Assembly: GCF_003598715.1 (NCBI RefSeq)
Contig: NZ_QZFU01000016.1
Coordinates: 868,001 to 932,000, forward strand
Source: Nocardia panacis
GTDB lineage: Bacteria > Actinomycetota > Actinomycetes > Mycobacteriales > Mycobacteriaceae
DNA length: 64,000 bases
Direction of reading: 5' to 3'
Shown: one piece after another, positions 17,989 to 24,430 of the stretch
Position numbering within the stretch: position 1 is the first letter of the stretch
How the letters are laid out: every line of letters starts with the position of its first letter
Position numbers and translations under genes: made by a program
Notes under the pieces: generated by a model
The model's input: the letters and a program-made list of their open reading frames with translations, nothing else
Told to the model about the DNA's origin: nothing
Database searches by the model: none

Positions 17989-18561
17989 ATGAGCCTGCCG
18001 ACCGGCGATGAGTACGGCCGTGGTCGTGACCGCTGGGCCGAAGACGACTGGGTTACCCGATTCCTGGTGGACTGGACGCCGGAATGGGGCGTGCTGGTCT
18101 ACCACAGAGACGACGCCGGGCGAAGCTACCCATCGGCCGTCTACGGGCCATATTCGGAGGACGAAGCGCGCACACTGGTCGAACAGCCGAACTTCTACAT
18201 CAAACCGCCTGGTGACCAGTACCAGACCGGCCGTCGATTGATTCCTTGGCGGCCGGGCAAGCCAAAGCCCTACCGGCCCGGACTGATGACCGACGATTCG
18301 GACAAGGACTTACGTCTGCTGACGATCGGCCGAGCCCGTCTCGGCCATCACGCTCTGGTCCGCGCGGTCGTATCGAACCATGATCGGCCGGAGCTTCCGG
18401 GTGCCAACCCCGCCTCCGGGGTGAGGCGTTCGCATCTGCCACAAGAGGTCGTTGGTGCTCACCGCTTCATCGGTTCGGTCGACTCACTTTCGAAATACCT
18501 TAGGCTGCATCGGATTCGGCGGGAAGTTCCCGGTATTCGACTACACCACGACAAAATGTGA
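17989..18561 (+). CDS. hypothetical protein of the element
   Basis: A 190-residue protein, function unknown. The first ~95 residues look like a compact acidic/aromatic domain (WVTRFLVDWTPEWGVLVYHRDD, YGPYSEDEARTLVEQ, NFYIKPPGDQYQ). This resembles small actinobacterial plasmid or phage proteins that read like a beta-hairpin domain. The rest is basic and may be partly disordered; the true end could be earlier in evolution, but no frameshift is evident. The ribosome site is weak (GAAGGG, about 12 bases away). Its stop codon lies inside the CRP-type site that precedes the toxin gene. Confidence 0.5.
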   Translation: MSLPTGDEYGRGRDRWAEDDWVTRFLVDWTPEWGVLVYHRDDAGRSYPSAVYGPYSEDEARTLVEQPNFYIKPPGDQYQTGRRLIPWRPGKPKPYRPGLMTDDSDKDLRLLTIGRARLGHHALVRAVVSNHDRPELPGANPASGVRRSHLPQEVVGAHRFIGSVDSLSKYLRLHRIRREVPGIRLHHDKM

Positions 18562-18572
18562 TGTAGATCACA
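18557..18572 (+). promoter_or_regulatory. CRP/GlxR-type binding site upstream of the toxin gene
   Basis: TGTGATGTAGATCACA matches TGTGA-N6-TCACA exactly, the site bound by E. coli CRP, mycobacterial Crp and corynebacterial GlxR. It lies 116 bp before the toxin start and overlaps the stop of the previous gene. Control of the toxin by a host cAMP-responsive regulator is inferred. Confidence 0.6.
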
Positions 18573-18687
18573 TATTGGAACGGTGACTGGAACACCCGCG
18601 TCCAAGTAGGCGAATGAAAAACCCTATCCCAGAATACAACTCAACAGTCGCCGATGGCACATACATCGCAACACTCGGGGGAAGACC

Positions 18688-19143
18688 ATGAATCACACGA
18701 AACTCGCCACCGCTGCCTTGATCGCAGCGACGATTGCCGCCGTCATCAGTTCCGCGCCAACAGCTTCCGCGCAGCAAGTGTGGGGAGCGTGCGGTATCAG
18801 CACTCCTGAAGACAAAGTTGTTGCAAACTACAGCAAAGCGCGGTTGACCTGCGGTAATACCGGCTACGGATTCCGGCACATCCAAACCAAGCACGGCGAG
18901 GAGTGGCAAGGGCTGGCAGCGATCGAAAACCGCAACTGGCGCGACATCGCCGACATGGCGATCAGCAAATCGTTGGATACCCCCGACCTCGTTGTCCCGC
19001 AAGGCGCTAGAACCTGTTACTCAGGGCAGATATACTTGGTCAACCACGTCAACGGGCAGATCGCGAAAACCGTCGAACCCACAGTCATCGTCGATAACGG
19101 CATCATCGTCACTGCATTCCCTGGAGGTAAATGTCGTGCCTAG
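18688..19143 (+). CDS. secreted toxin, probable BECR-fold RNase
   Basis: A 151-residue exported protein. GGGGGAAG precedes the ATG. A Sec signal peptide ends near ASA (residue 28), and the mature part has four cysteines (35, 55, 110, 149), as expected for an extracellular disulfide-bonded protein. The catalytic-looking region follows the pattern of Barnase/EndoU/Colicin-E5/RelE (BECR) nucleases. It has GYGFRHIQTKH (Arg63, His64, Lys68, His69), a Trp-bearing helix, IYLVNHVNGQI, and a closing strand IIVTAFPGG with Thr142. The next gene overlaps its end and is leaderless in the protein sense, as for immunity proteins. The assignment rests on this motif order plus context; other secreted hydrolases are possible. 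Confidence 0.7.
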   Translation: MNHTKLATAALIAATIAAVISSAPTASAQQVWGACGISTPEDKVVANYSKARLTCGNTGYGFRHIQTKHGEEWQGLAAIENRNWRDIADMAISKSLDTPDLVVPQGARTCYSGQIYLVNHVNGQIAKTVEPTVIVDNGIIVTAFPGGKCRA

Positions 19144-19489
19144 CTCGCACCCCACCACAGCCGAGCTGACACAATCGGTGATCGCGGCAGGCCGCGAATG
19201 GCAGGTGGAGATCTCGTCGTCGGATCAGGGCTTGCGGATCACCGGCCGCAGCGGCAAACAGCTTGATGTGCCGATCGAGTTCGCGGTCACGGGCGATGAC
19301 CTGTACGCCTACTACGTCGAAGTAGGTAAGTCCCGGCTCTATCCCGAAGACCAGAAATGGCAACAGTGGCAATCGCTGATGTCCACCCATTTGTTGGAAG
19401 CGCTGCACGAACTCGATCGGCATGAGGCGCCTTGCGTCATCACCGTCGGCACGACGGGGTTCACCGCAACACCCCGGCAGCTCAACTAA
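19136..19489 (+). CDS. probable cytosolic immunity protein
   Basis: A 117-residue acidic protein without signal peptide or membrane segment. GTG 19136 is chosen since GGAGGT lies eight bases upstream, inside the toxin gene, and the two genes overlap by eight bases. The sequence is Trp/Tyr-rich in the middle (DDLYAYYVEVGKSRLYPEDQKW) and ends in a beta-type segment (CVITVGTTGFTATP). No family was recognised. A small acidic cytosolic protein translationally coupled to a secreted nuclease-like protein is the standard arrangement for toxin immunity. A hairpin terminator follows nine bases after the stop. Confidence 0.65.
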   Translation: MPSSHPTTAELTQSVIAAGREWQVEISSSDQGLRITGRSGKQLDVPIEFAVTGDDLYAYYVEVGKSRLYPEDQKWQQWQSLMSTHLLEALHELDRHEAPCVITVGTTGFTATPRQLN

Positions 19490-19497
19490 CGCAATCA

Positions 19498-19537
19498 CCC
19501 TGGTGTGAGTCATAAACGTTTCTGTCCCACACCAGGG
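19498..19537. terminator. hairpin terminator after the immunity gene
   Basis: CCCTGGTGTG (19498-19507) pairs with CACACCAGGG (19528-19537), a perfect 10-bp stem with a 20-base loop and no T-run. It closes the toxin operon and could also stop transcription from the broken regulator on the other strand. Confidence 0.7.
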
Positions 19538-19645
19538 CCAATCTGGCCGGATCGGTCGCGGATTTCGTCATACGCACCTGACCGATGCATACGGGGAAAT
19601 GGGATCTTCTTCCCGCGCAGTTTGGTAGTGCTTAACCGATATGTC

Positions 19646-19652
19646 ACCCCGG
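19646..19652 (+). other. attachment-site core, right end (attR)
   Basis: Second copy of ACCCCGG. Element sequence with the TTAAC arm lies to the left; to the right is chromosomal CCAAGAGGGCGAG, which encodes ELALLA on the minus strand. Together with attL it defines the reconstructed attB and attP. Confidence 0.8.
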
Positions 19653-19788
19653 CCAAGAGGGCGAGTTCCTCGCGCCGCAATCCCGGAACCCGCCGTTGAC
19701 CCCCGAAACCGGTGGTGCCGATGTCCTCGGGTCGCAGCTGCGCTCGGCGAGCCTTGAGGAATTCGCTGAGCTGTCGAGGACGATCCAT
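19646..19788 (-). pseudogene. 5' part of the interrupted XRE/MmyB-like regulator gene
   Basis: From ATG 19788 this reads MDRPRQLSEFLKARRAQLRP and continues to RRVPGLRREELALLAGV, the start and recognition region of an MmyB-like helix-turn-helix. At the ACCCCGG core it crosses into the element and continues for 45 unrelated residues to a stop at 19510. The truncated product of 92 residues lacks the second half of the DNA-binding domain and all of the ligand-binding domain. It is divergent from the monooxygenase gene at 19956, the usual arrangement for this type of regulator and its target. Confidence 0.9.
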
Positions 19789-19955
19789 ACCGCCCAGCCT
19801 CCCAGATCACCCGCCTCGTCTGCCTGGTCCTATCGGACCCAGGCAGGAGCGATCCGGGTCGATCGGAGCACTGGGTGCGACAGTTTCGCGGCGACACCAT
19901 GGACATCGTTCGCAACACCGAACGTCACCACCAATTCCGATCAGGAGCCAGTCGA

Positions 19956-20255
19956 ATGTCGAATACCTTGACCGTCATCGCCGAATTCACCGCCAAGCCC
20001 GGACAGGAACAGCGTCTGCTGGACGAGTTGACGGCGATGATCGCCCCCTCCCTGGCCGAGGACGGTTGCCTCGCCTATCAACCGTATTCGCACCCGACCC
20101 ACCCGGATCGGGTCATCCTCGTGGAAGAGTGGATCGATGCCGCGGCATTGGAGCACCACTTCGCGCTCCCGCATTTCCAGCACGTGGCCGCGGTCCTGGA
20201 AGGAATCCTCGCCCAGCCCTTCACGCTGCGCCGCCTGAACGAAATCCGGGCGTGA
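19956..20255 (+). CDS. putative quinol monooxygenase (ABM domain)
   Basis: A 99-residue ABM-fold protein of YgiN type. The opening strand LTVIAEFTAKPGQEQ is followed by EDGCLAYQPYSHPTHPDRVILVEEW, with the conserved acidic-Gly-Cys-Leu turn and EEW. HHFALPHFQHVAAVL then gives the conserved His-rich helix. AGGAG lies about nine bases ahead of the ATG. It is divergent from the regulator gene broken by the element, so its control may now be lost. The likely role is oxidation of a quinol or small aromatic, or reactive electrophile defence; the substrate is unknown. Confidence 0.85.
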   Translation: MSNTLTVIAEFTAKPGQEQRLLDELTAMIAPSLAEDGCLAYQPYSHPTHPDRVILVEEWIDAAALEHHFALPHFQHVAAVLEGILAQPFTLRRLNEIRA

Positions 20256-20299
20256 CGGTGAAAGCCGCGGCGTGAGAACGTAATTCGGTCGGAACCTCC

Positions 20300-20653
20300 T
20301 CAGATCACTCGGGATATCCGATCGAATTCGCCTGCCAGCGCGCCCGCGACGAATGCGGTCCATTCGGCCGGAGTGAAGATGAGGGCGGTGGGGCCGTGGC
20401 GGAGCGTGATGCGGCCGTCGGAGCGGGCGCGGGCGTGCAGGCGGTGCGGGTCGCCCGCGAGATGGCGCAGGAATGCGGTCCATTCGTGGTCCGAGACGAC
20501 GATGATGGGTTCGTCGGCCGGGCGGTTGGTCGGATCCCGGCGGTATTTGCTGTCCCGGATGAGCACCGCGGCTCCGTCGAACCTGACCTCTACGCACTGG
20601 TTTCCATTATTGGAACGAGACGAGGTGAACCAGCCGGTCGCGGTGGTGGCCAT
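20300..20653 (-). CDS. DUF397 protein
   Basis: A 117-residue actinobacterial DUF397 protein. The canonical start is present (GWFTSSRSNNGNQCVEVRF, then VLIRDSKYR, and EWTAFLRHL). The second half repeats the pattern (GRITLRHGPTALIFTPAEWTAFVAGAL), so it may be a tandem DUF397. Such proteins are nearly always encoded beside an XRE-DUF5753 regulator, as here (nine bases from its stop). The pairs are thought to work together, sometimes as toxin-antitoxin-like or developmental regulators. The molecular role is unknown. Confidence 0.9.
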   Translation of the reverse strand: MATTATGWFTSSRSNNGNQCVEVRFDGAAVLIRDSKYRRDPTNRPADEPIIVVSDHEWTAFLRHLAGDPHRLHARARSDGRITLRHGPTALIFTPAEWTAFVAGALAGEFDRISRVI

Positions 20654-20662
20654 GCGCGGATT

Positions 20663-21514
20663 TTACAAGCGGGCATTTCTCCTGATCAGCGCCAATGTCT
20701 CGGTACGCGTCAAGGATTGTTCCAGTGCGCGCAGGTACGCGAAGCCCAGATCCCGCACCCGATCCGGGTCGTCCACCGACCCACCGAACACCGCGCCCTC
20801 GGACCAACCGAATGTCGGCAAACGCTCGCCAGCGAAGTCGATCAGGTGAAAACTCGAGCCGCCGAGGGTCGCACCGGCCTGCGCGTCGAACGGGATGACC
20901 CGCACCTCGATGTGCTCGTGCGTCTCGATCAATTCGGCCAACCGCTCCAACTGCCCGCGCAGCACCTTCGGCCCGCCGGTCTGCTGCAGCAGGGTGGCCT
21001 CGCCGATCACCGCGGTCAACTCCACCGGATCCGCGCCGCGCAACCGCTCCTGCCGCCGCATCCTGATGGCCACCAACTGATCCACCTGCACCGGGCGAAT
21101 CATGACATCGGCGCTGATCAAAGCCCGTGCGTAGGACTCGGTTTGCAGCAATCCCGGCACCACCAGGCTGTCGTAGCTGCGAATGCTCTGCGCGCCGTGC
21201 TCCATGCCGTAGAGCCGCTGCAATTCCGGACCGATGAGCGCCGAGGACTTGGCCCACCAGCCGCGCTGCTTACTCGCCTCGAGCAGGGCGAGCAGTTCGG
21301 CGGACTCCTCCCGGTCCACCTCGAGCAGTTGCAGCACCGGGCCGATGGTGGTGGAGGTCAGCACGCGGCGCCCCTTCTCCACATGCGACCAGTTGGCCGG
21401 GGTGAAGCCGACGCGTCGGGCGAAGGTCGCCGAATCGAAACCGCGGGCCTCCCGCAATTCCCGCAGCCGCAGCACCAGCTCCCAGCGCGCGACGGTGGGT
21501 GAAACAGGTGCCAT
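20663..21514 (-). CDS. XRE-family regulator with DUF5753 domain
   Basis: A 283-residue protein. The helix-turn-helix lies in residues ~12-65 (LRLRELREARGFDSATFARRVGFTPANWSHVE). The DUF5753 domain follows (GMEHGAQSIRSYDSLVVPGLLQTESYARAL..., RMRRQERL, and FHLIDFAGERLPTFGWSEG). The ATG at 21514 has TAGCAT six bases before it, so a leaderless transcript is likely; the frame is open to 21760 but without support. It forms a conserved pair with the DUF397 gene downstream. Effector unknown. Confidence 0.9.
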   Translation of the reverse strand: MAPVSPTVARWELVLRLRELREARGFDSATFARRVGFTPANWSHVEKGRRVLTSTTIGPVLQLLEVDREESAELLALLEASKQRGWWAKSSALIGPELQRLYGMEHGAQSIRSYDSLVVPGLLQTESYARALISADVMIRPVQVDQLVAIRMRRQERLRGADPVELTAVIGEATLLQQTGGPKVLRGQLERLAELIETHEHIEVRVIPFDAQAGATLGGSSFHLIDFAGERLPTFGWSEGAVFGGSVDDPDRVRDLGFAYLRALEQSLTRTETLALIRRNARL

Positions 21515-21701
21515 TGGGGGGATGCTACGCCCGGTTGGTCGGTAGGGGGTTCTCAGCGAGAAATCGGGACAACATCGCAGGTAGAACGCGTTTGACACCG
21601 GTGTGTGACTATTGTCATGCCCGGTCTGTCCGGCTAGGGTTCGTGTCGCGGTCGGTTCCTCACTTACGCACGCCTCACCCGACACGAGACGAGGTTCGCC
21701 C

Positions 21702-22301
21702 ATGAGCACGTCCCGCACCGAAGGCAGCAGCACGCACGACCCGGAGAGCGAACTTCCCATCTCGGACGGCGAACTTCCTCTTTCGGACGGCGATTTTCCT
21801 ACGGGTAGCGATACCGAATCGGACAGCCCGGCCGCGACATTCGACTATCTGGCCGTGCACGATGCGCTGGCCCGCTGCCGCCGCTATCGCAAGGAGTTCG
21901 GCCTCTACGCCATAGTCGATCCGGTGCTGGGGCGCATCCTGCTCGAGGTCGGCGCGGTCGGGGCCGTCGTCATGCCCGCCGGACTCGGCGAGCGGGTCCG
22001 CGATCGACTGGATCCGGCGGGGCCGATCATCGCCCACCCGCGCTCGCGGCGCTGGACCTTCCTGACCGGTCCGGCCGACCAATCCTGCCTGGACAGCGCC
22101 CTATTCGCCGAACTATTCCGGGTGTGCGCCTCGGTGGCGCTGCCCGGCACCAGGGTGGTGCTGCCCTCACCGACCGATGAGCGCGGCGGCTACCGCAACT
22201 GGGTGGTGGCGCCCGAAGCCGACCGGCGACCGACGCAGGCGGCGGTCATCGCCGCCACCCGATACTGCGCCGACGCTAGCGGGGCGCGGGCGTCAAAGTG
22301 A
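21702..22301 (+). CDS. hypothetical protein, possibly primase/polymerase-N-like
   Basis: A 199-residue cytosolic protein divergent from the XRE-DUF5753 gene. GAGGT precedes the ATG. The first ~45 residues contain repeats of SDGELPLSDGDFP type and are probably disordered. The rest is a globular domain (HDALARCRRYRKEFGLYAIVDP, FLTGPADQSCLD, VVLPSPTDERGGYRNWV). Similar proteins sit beside XRE/DUF397 pairs in other actinomycetes and have been likened to the N-domain of bifunctional primase-polymerases; that link is recalled and weak. Its last 26 bases overlap the convergent gene. Confidence 0.55.
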   Translation: MSTSRTEGSSTHDPESELPISDGELPLSDGDFPTGSDTESDSPAATFDYLAVHDALARCRRYRKEFGLYAIVDPVLGRILLEVGAVGAVVMPAGLGERVRDRLDPAGPIIAHPRSRRWTFLTGPADQSCLDSALFAELFRVCASVALPGTRVVLPSPTDERGGYRNWVVAPEADRRPTQAAVIAATRYCADASGARASK

Positions 22302-22836
22302 CGCTGTAGCGGTTCTCCAGGGTGGTGCCCCAATCGTCCTGGCACTGCTGAATTTTCGCCTGGTCGTTATCGGCCTTGTTGACGCAGTCGACGAAATCCT
22401 TCGCACCGGAATTGATGTAGAGGTGGTAGAAGACCACCGTGAGGGCGATCGCGCCGATCAGACCGAGCCCACCGGTGATCAATCCGGCGATGGCCATACC
22501 GCGTCCGCCCGCATCGGCCTTGGTGATCGCGATGAACCCGAAGATCAGCGCGAGGACGCCGAACAGATAGCCGCCCGGCACACCGACGACGGTGACGGTG
22601 CAGATGATCGCGAGGATGCCCAGCACAAGCGCGGTGATGGCCAGACCCTTGTTCTGCGGCGGCCGCCCATAATGCGGGAACTGCCCCGGACCCGAATACT
22701 GACCGGGACCCGGATACGGACCCGGATACTGGCCGGGCGGCGGGTACTGACCCGGCGGCGGGAATTGCCCTGGCTGCGGGTACCGACCCGGCTGCGGTTG
22801 CGGCTGCCCCTGGTCATCGGGCGGGTACTGGGACAT
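22276..22836 (-). CDS. Pro/Gln-rich DUF4190-type membrane protein
   Basis: A 186-residue membrane protein. Residues 1-62 are low-complexity, made of PPGQYPPPGQYPGP-like repeats. They precede two hydrophobic segments (LAITALVLGILAIICTVTVVGV plus FGVLALIFGFIAI, and GMAIAGLITGGLGLIGAIAL), the DUF4190 pattern. A short extracytoplasmic C-terminal part has paired cysteines (FVDCVN, QQCQDDW). The function of the family is unknown. It overlaps the convergent gene's 3' end. The Pro-rich tail may bind a partner in the cytosol. Confidence 0.8.
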   Translation of the reverse strand: MSQYPPDDQGQPQPQPGRYPQPGQFPPPGQYPPPGQYPGPYPGPGQYSGPGQFPHYGRPPQNKGLAITALVLGILAIICTVTVVGVPGGYLFGVLALIFGFIAITKADAGGRGMAIAGLITGGLGLIGAIALTVVFYHLYINSGAKDFVDCVNKADNDQAKIQQCQDDWGTTLENRYSVTLTPAPR

Positions 22837-22972
22837 AGGGGGAGTTCCTCTCGATCGCTGCCGCCCCGGACGCGCACACCGGTCCGCCGACCGGACCTAC
22901 GGCGCGGGGACGGAACGCGCCTGATCGACCATGGCTTGATCTGTCTCGAAACCGATCGTAACCACGCGGGGG

Positions 22973-23926
22973 CTATTGAGCGCCGAGCCGCGCGTGCATC
23001 TCCCACACCAGGATCTCCGAGGGACGACGCGCGCGGATCCGCTGACCGCCCGATCTGGTGAGGCGGACCGCGTCGCCCTCGTAGAGCGCGCCGACACCCT
23101 CCATCTCCACCTCGCCGCGCGCGACGAACAAATGCAGATAGGGCGCGTCGGGAAGTTCGATCACCTCCGCGATCGATCGACCGCGTCCCGCGGCCGAAGG
23201 CGCACCGGTCGCCGAATCGGCAACCGCCTCGACCGAATTCATGCCCGCCGCGGTCGAATCGACACCACCGGTGGTCGATTCGACACCGCCGATGATCAAT
23301 CCGGTGCCGCCCCCGGCCAATTCCACCGCCCCGGTAGCCGAATCGACACCGCCCGAACCCATTCGGGCCACATGGAACGCCGAATGGCTGCTGGCTATCG
23401 CGATGGCGGTGCGATCGCGATAGCGGGGCAGACCGGAGGCCACCGTCACCAGAGCGCCTGCGGCCAACTGGTCGTCGATCTCCAGTTGCTGGTAGCCGGG
23501 AGTGCGCCCGGACTCGTCCGGCACCACCCACATCTGGACGAAATGCACCGGCTCGTCGTGGGCGGGTGCGCCGGACATGTGCCAGGAATCGTTCTTCTCC
23601 GAATGCAGAATGCCCGTGCCCGCGCTCATCCGCTGCGCCAACCCCGGATAGATGACCCCGCTGTGCCCCAGCGAATCCTGATGCACCAGCGAACCCGTCA
23701 GCACCCACGTGACGATCTCCATATCGCGGTGCGGATGGGTTTCGAAGCCCTGACCCGGCGCGACGACGTCCTCGTTGTTGACCAGCAGCAGGCCGTGATG
23801 GGTGTTGTCCGGGTCGTAGTGCTCGCCGAAGGAGAAGGAGTGCTTCGAATCCAGCCAGGAGACCCTGGTTTTCATCCGATCGCCCCCACGGTGCACATCG
23901 ATGTGCGGTGTCGTGAGTGTGGACAT
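22973..23926 (-). CDS. pirin-family protein with inserted low-complexity loop
   Basis: A 317-residue bicupin. Metal ligands of the pirin N-domain are all present: HPHRD (His64, His66) and ILHSE (His108, Glu110). Bacterial pirins can act as quercetinases or stress-related regulators; the role is not defined here. The C-terminal cupin (LFVARGEVEMEGV...) is separated by an unusual Gly/Ser/Thr-rich insert at residues ~190-248 with GGVDSATGA, GGVESTTGG and GGVDSTAAG repeats. The ATG at 23926 has GAGAGGAGG upstream. Remove the insert and the length is typical for the family. Confidence 0.88.
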   Translation of the reverse strand: MSTLTTPHIDVHRGGDRMKTRVSWLDSKHSFSFGEHYDPDNTHHGLLLVNNEDVVAPGQGFETHPHRDMEIVTWVLTGSLVHQDSLGHSGVIYPGLAQRMSAGTGILHSEKNDSWHMSGAPAHDEPVHFVQMWVVPDESGRTPGYQQLEIDDQLAAGALVTVASGLPRYRDRTAIAIASSHSAFHVARMGSGGVDSATGAVELAGGGTGLIIGGVESTTGGVDSTAAGMNSVEAVADSATGAPSAAGRGRSIAEVIELPDAPYLHLFVARGEVEMEGVGALYEGDAVRLTRSGGQRIRARRPSEILVWEMHARLGAQ

Positions 23927-24120
23927 CGGGTCCTCCTCTCCGGACCGTGCACCGAGCGCCGCTCGGGGTGGGAGCGGCAGTGAACATTGTCCCGCACCCG
24001 GCATTTTACGCGAGCGACCTGTGGGTGAACGCGAGGCGAGCAGTACCGACCGGTTAATCGAATCGGGGACGTCGCGGACCTCCTACCGGCGCCCATCCAG
24101 CCGCGACGCCGATGCCGGAT

Positions 24121-24274
24121 CGGACACCGCGGCCGAGCGACGCGGCCGAAGGAGGTAGCGGAGCGTGACCACGCAGGCCGCCGGGAGGCCGCAAAATCGG
24201 ACACCGCGGCCGAGCGACGCGGCCGAAGGAGGTAGCGGAGCGTGACCACGCAGGCCGCCGGGAGGCCGCAAAAT
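24121..24274 (-). repeat. dispersed ~77-bp repeat, two near-identical tandem copies
   Basis: Units 24121-24197 and 24198-24274 are direct copies with a period of 77 bp. On the minus strand each contains GCGGCCTCCCGGCGGCCTGC followed by GTGGTCACGCTCCGCTACC. They match the repeats at 9009-9157 and 44333-44403. They lie in the ~500-bp gap 23927-24430 between divergent pirin and MFS genes, with no coding frame of their own. Confidence 0.85.
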
Positions 24275-24418
24275 CGGAAACAGATGGGGCGCAGGAGGTT
24301 CCGGAGGCGCCGCGCCCGATCCGAGCGTCCACTCGGCGAACGATGCCGCGAATCGCCTCGGGCCGAGCCGAGGATTTGCCGGATCTCACCGACGCCGATG
24401 CGCCGCGCGCGGGCACGG

Positions 24419-24424
24419 TAGCCT
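24419..24424 (+). promoter_or_regulatory. -10 box of the MFS gene (leaderless)
   Basis: TAGCCT ends six bases before GTG 24431. There is no ribosome-binding site, so initiation at a leaderless 5' end is the simplest reading and fixes the start. Confidence 0.4.
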
Positions 24425-24430
24425 CACGGC

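Larger units (their letters stand above)
12057..19652. mobile_element. integrative element with serine integrase and toxin-immunity cargo
   Basis: About 7.6 kb inserted into the helix-turn-helix region of an MmyB-like regulator gene. The 7-bp sequence ACCCCGG is present once at each end (12057-12063 and 19646-19652). The chromosome sides rejoin to an in-frame coding sequence (ELALLAGVSVDYYK), which fixes the empty site. The element sides join to a putative attP in which TTAAC and GTTAA arms lie 9 and 7 bases from the core. Cargo: integrase, small ORFs, a monooxygenase, an XRE regulator with a divergent three-gene operon, and a secreted toxin with immunity gene. No relaxase, FtsK-type translocase or replication gene was recognised, so it is either mobilised in trans or a genomic islet. 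Confidence 0.9.
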
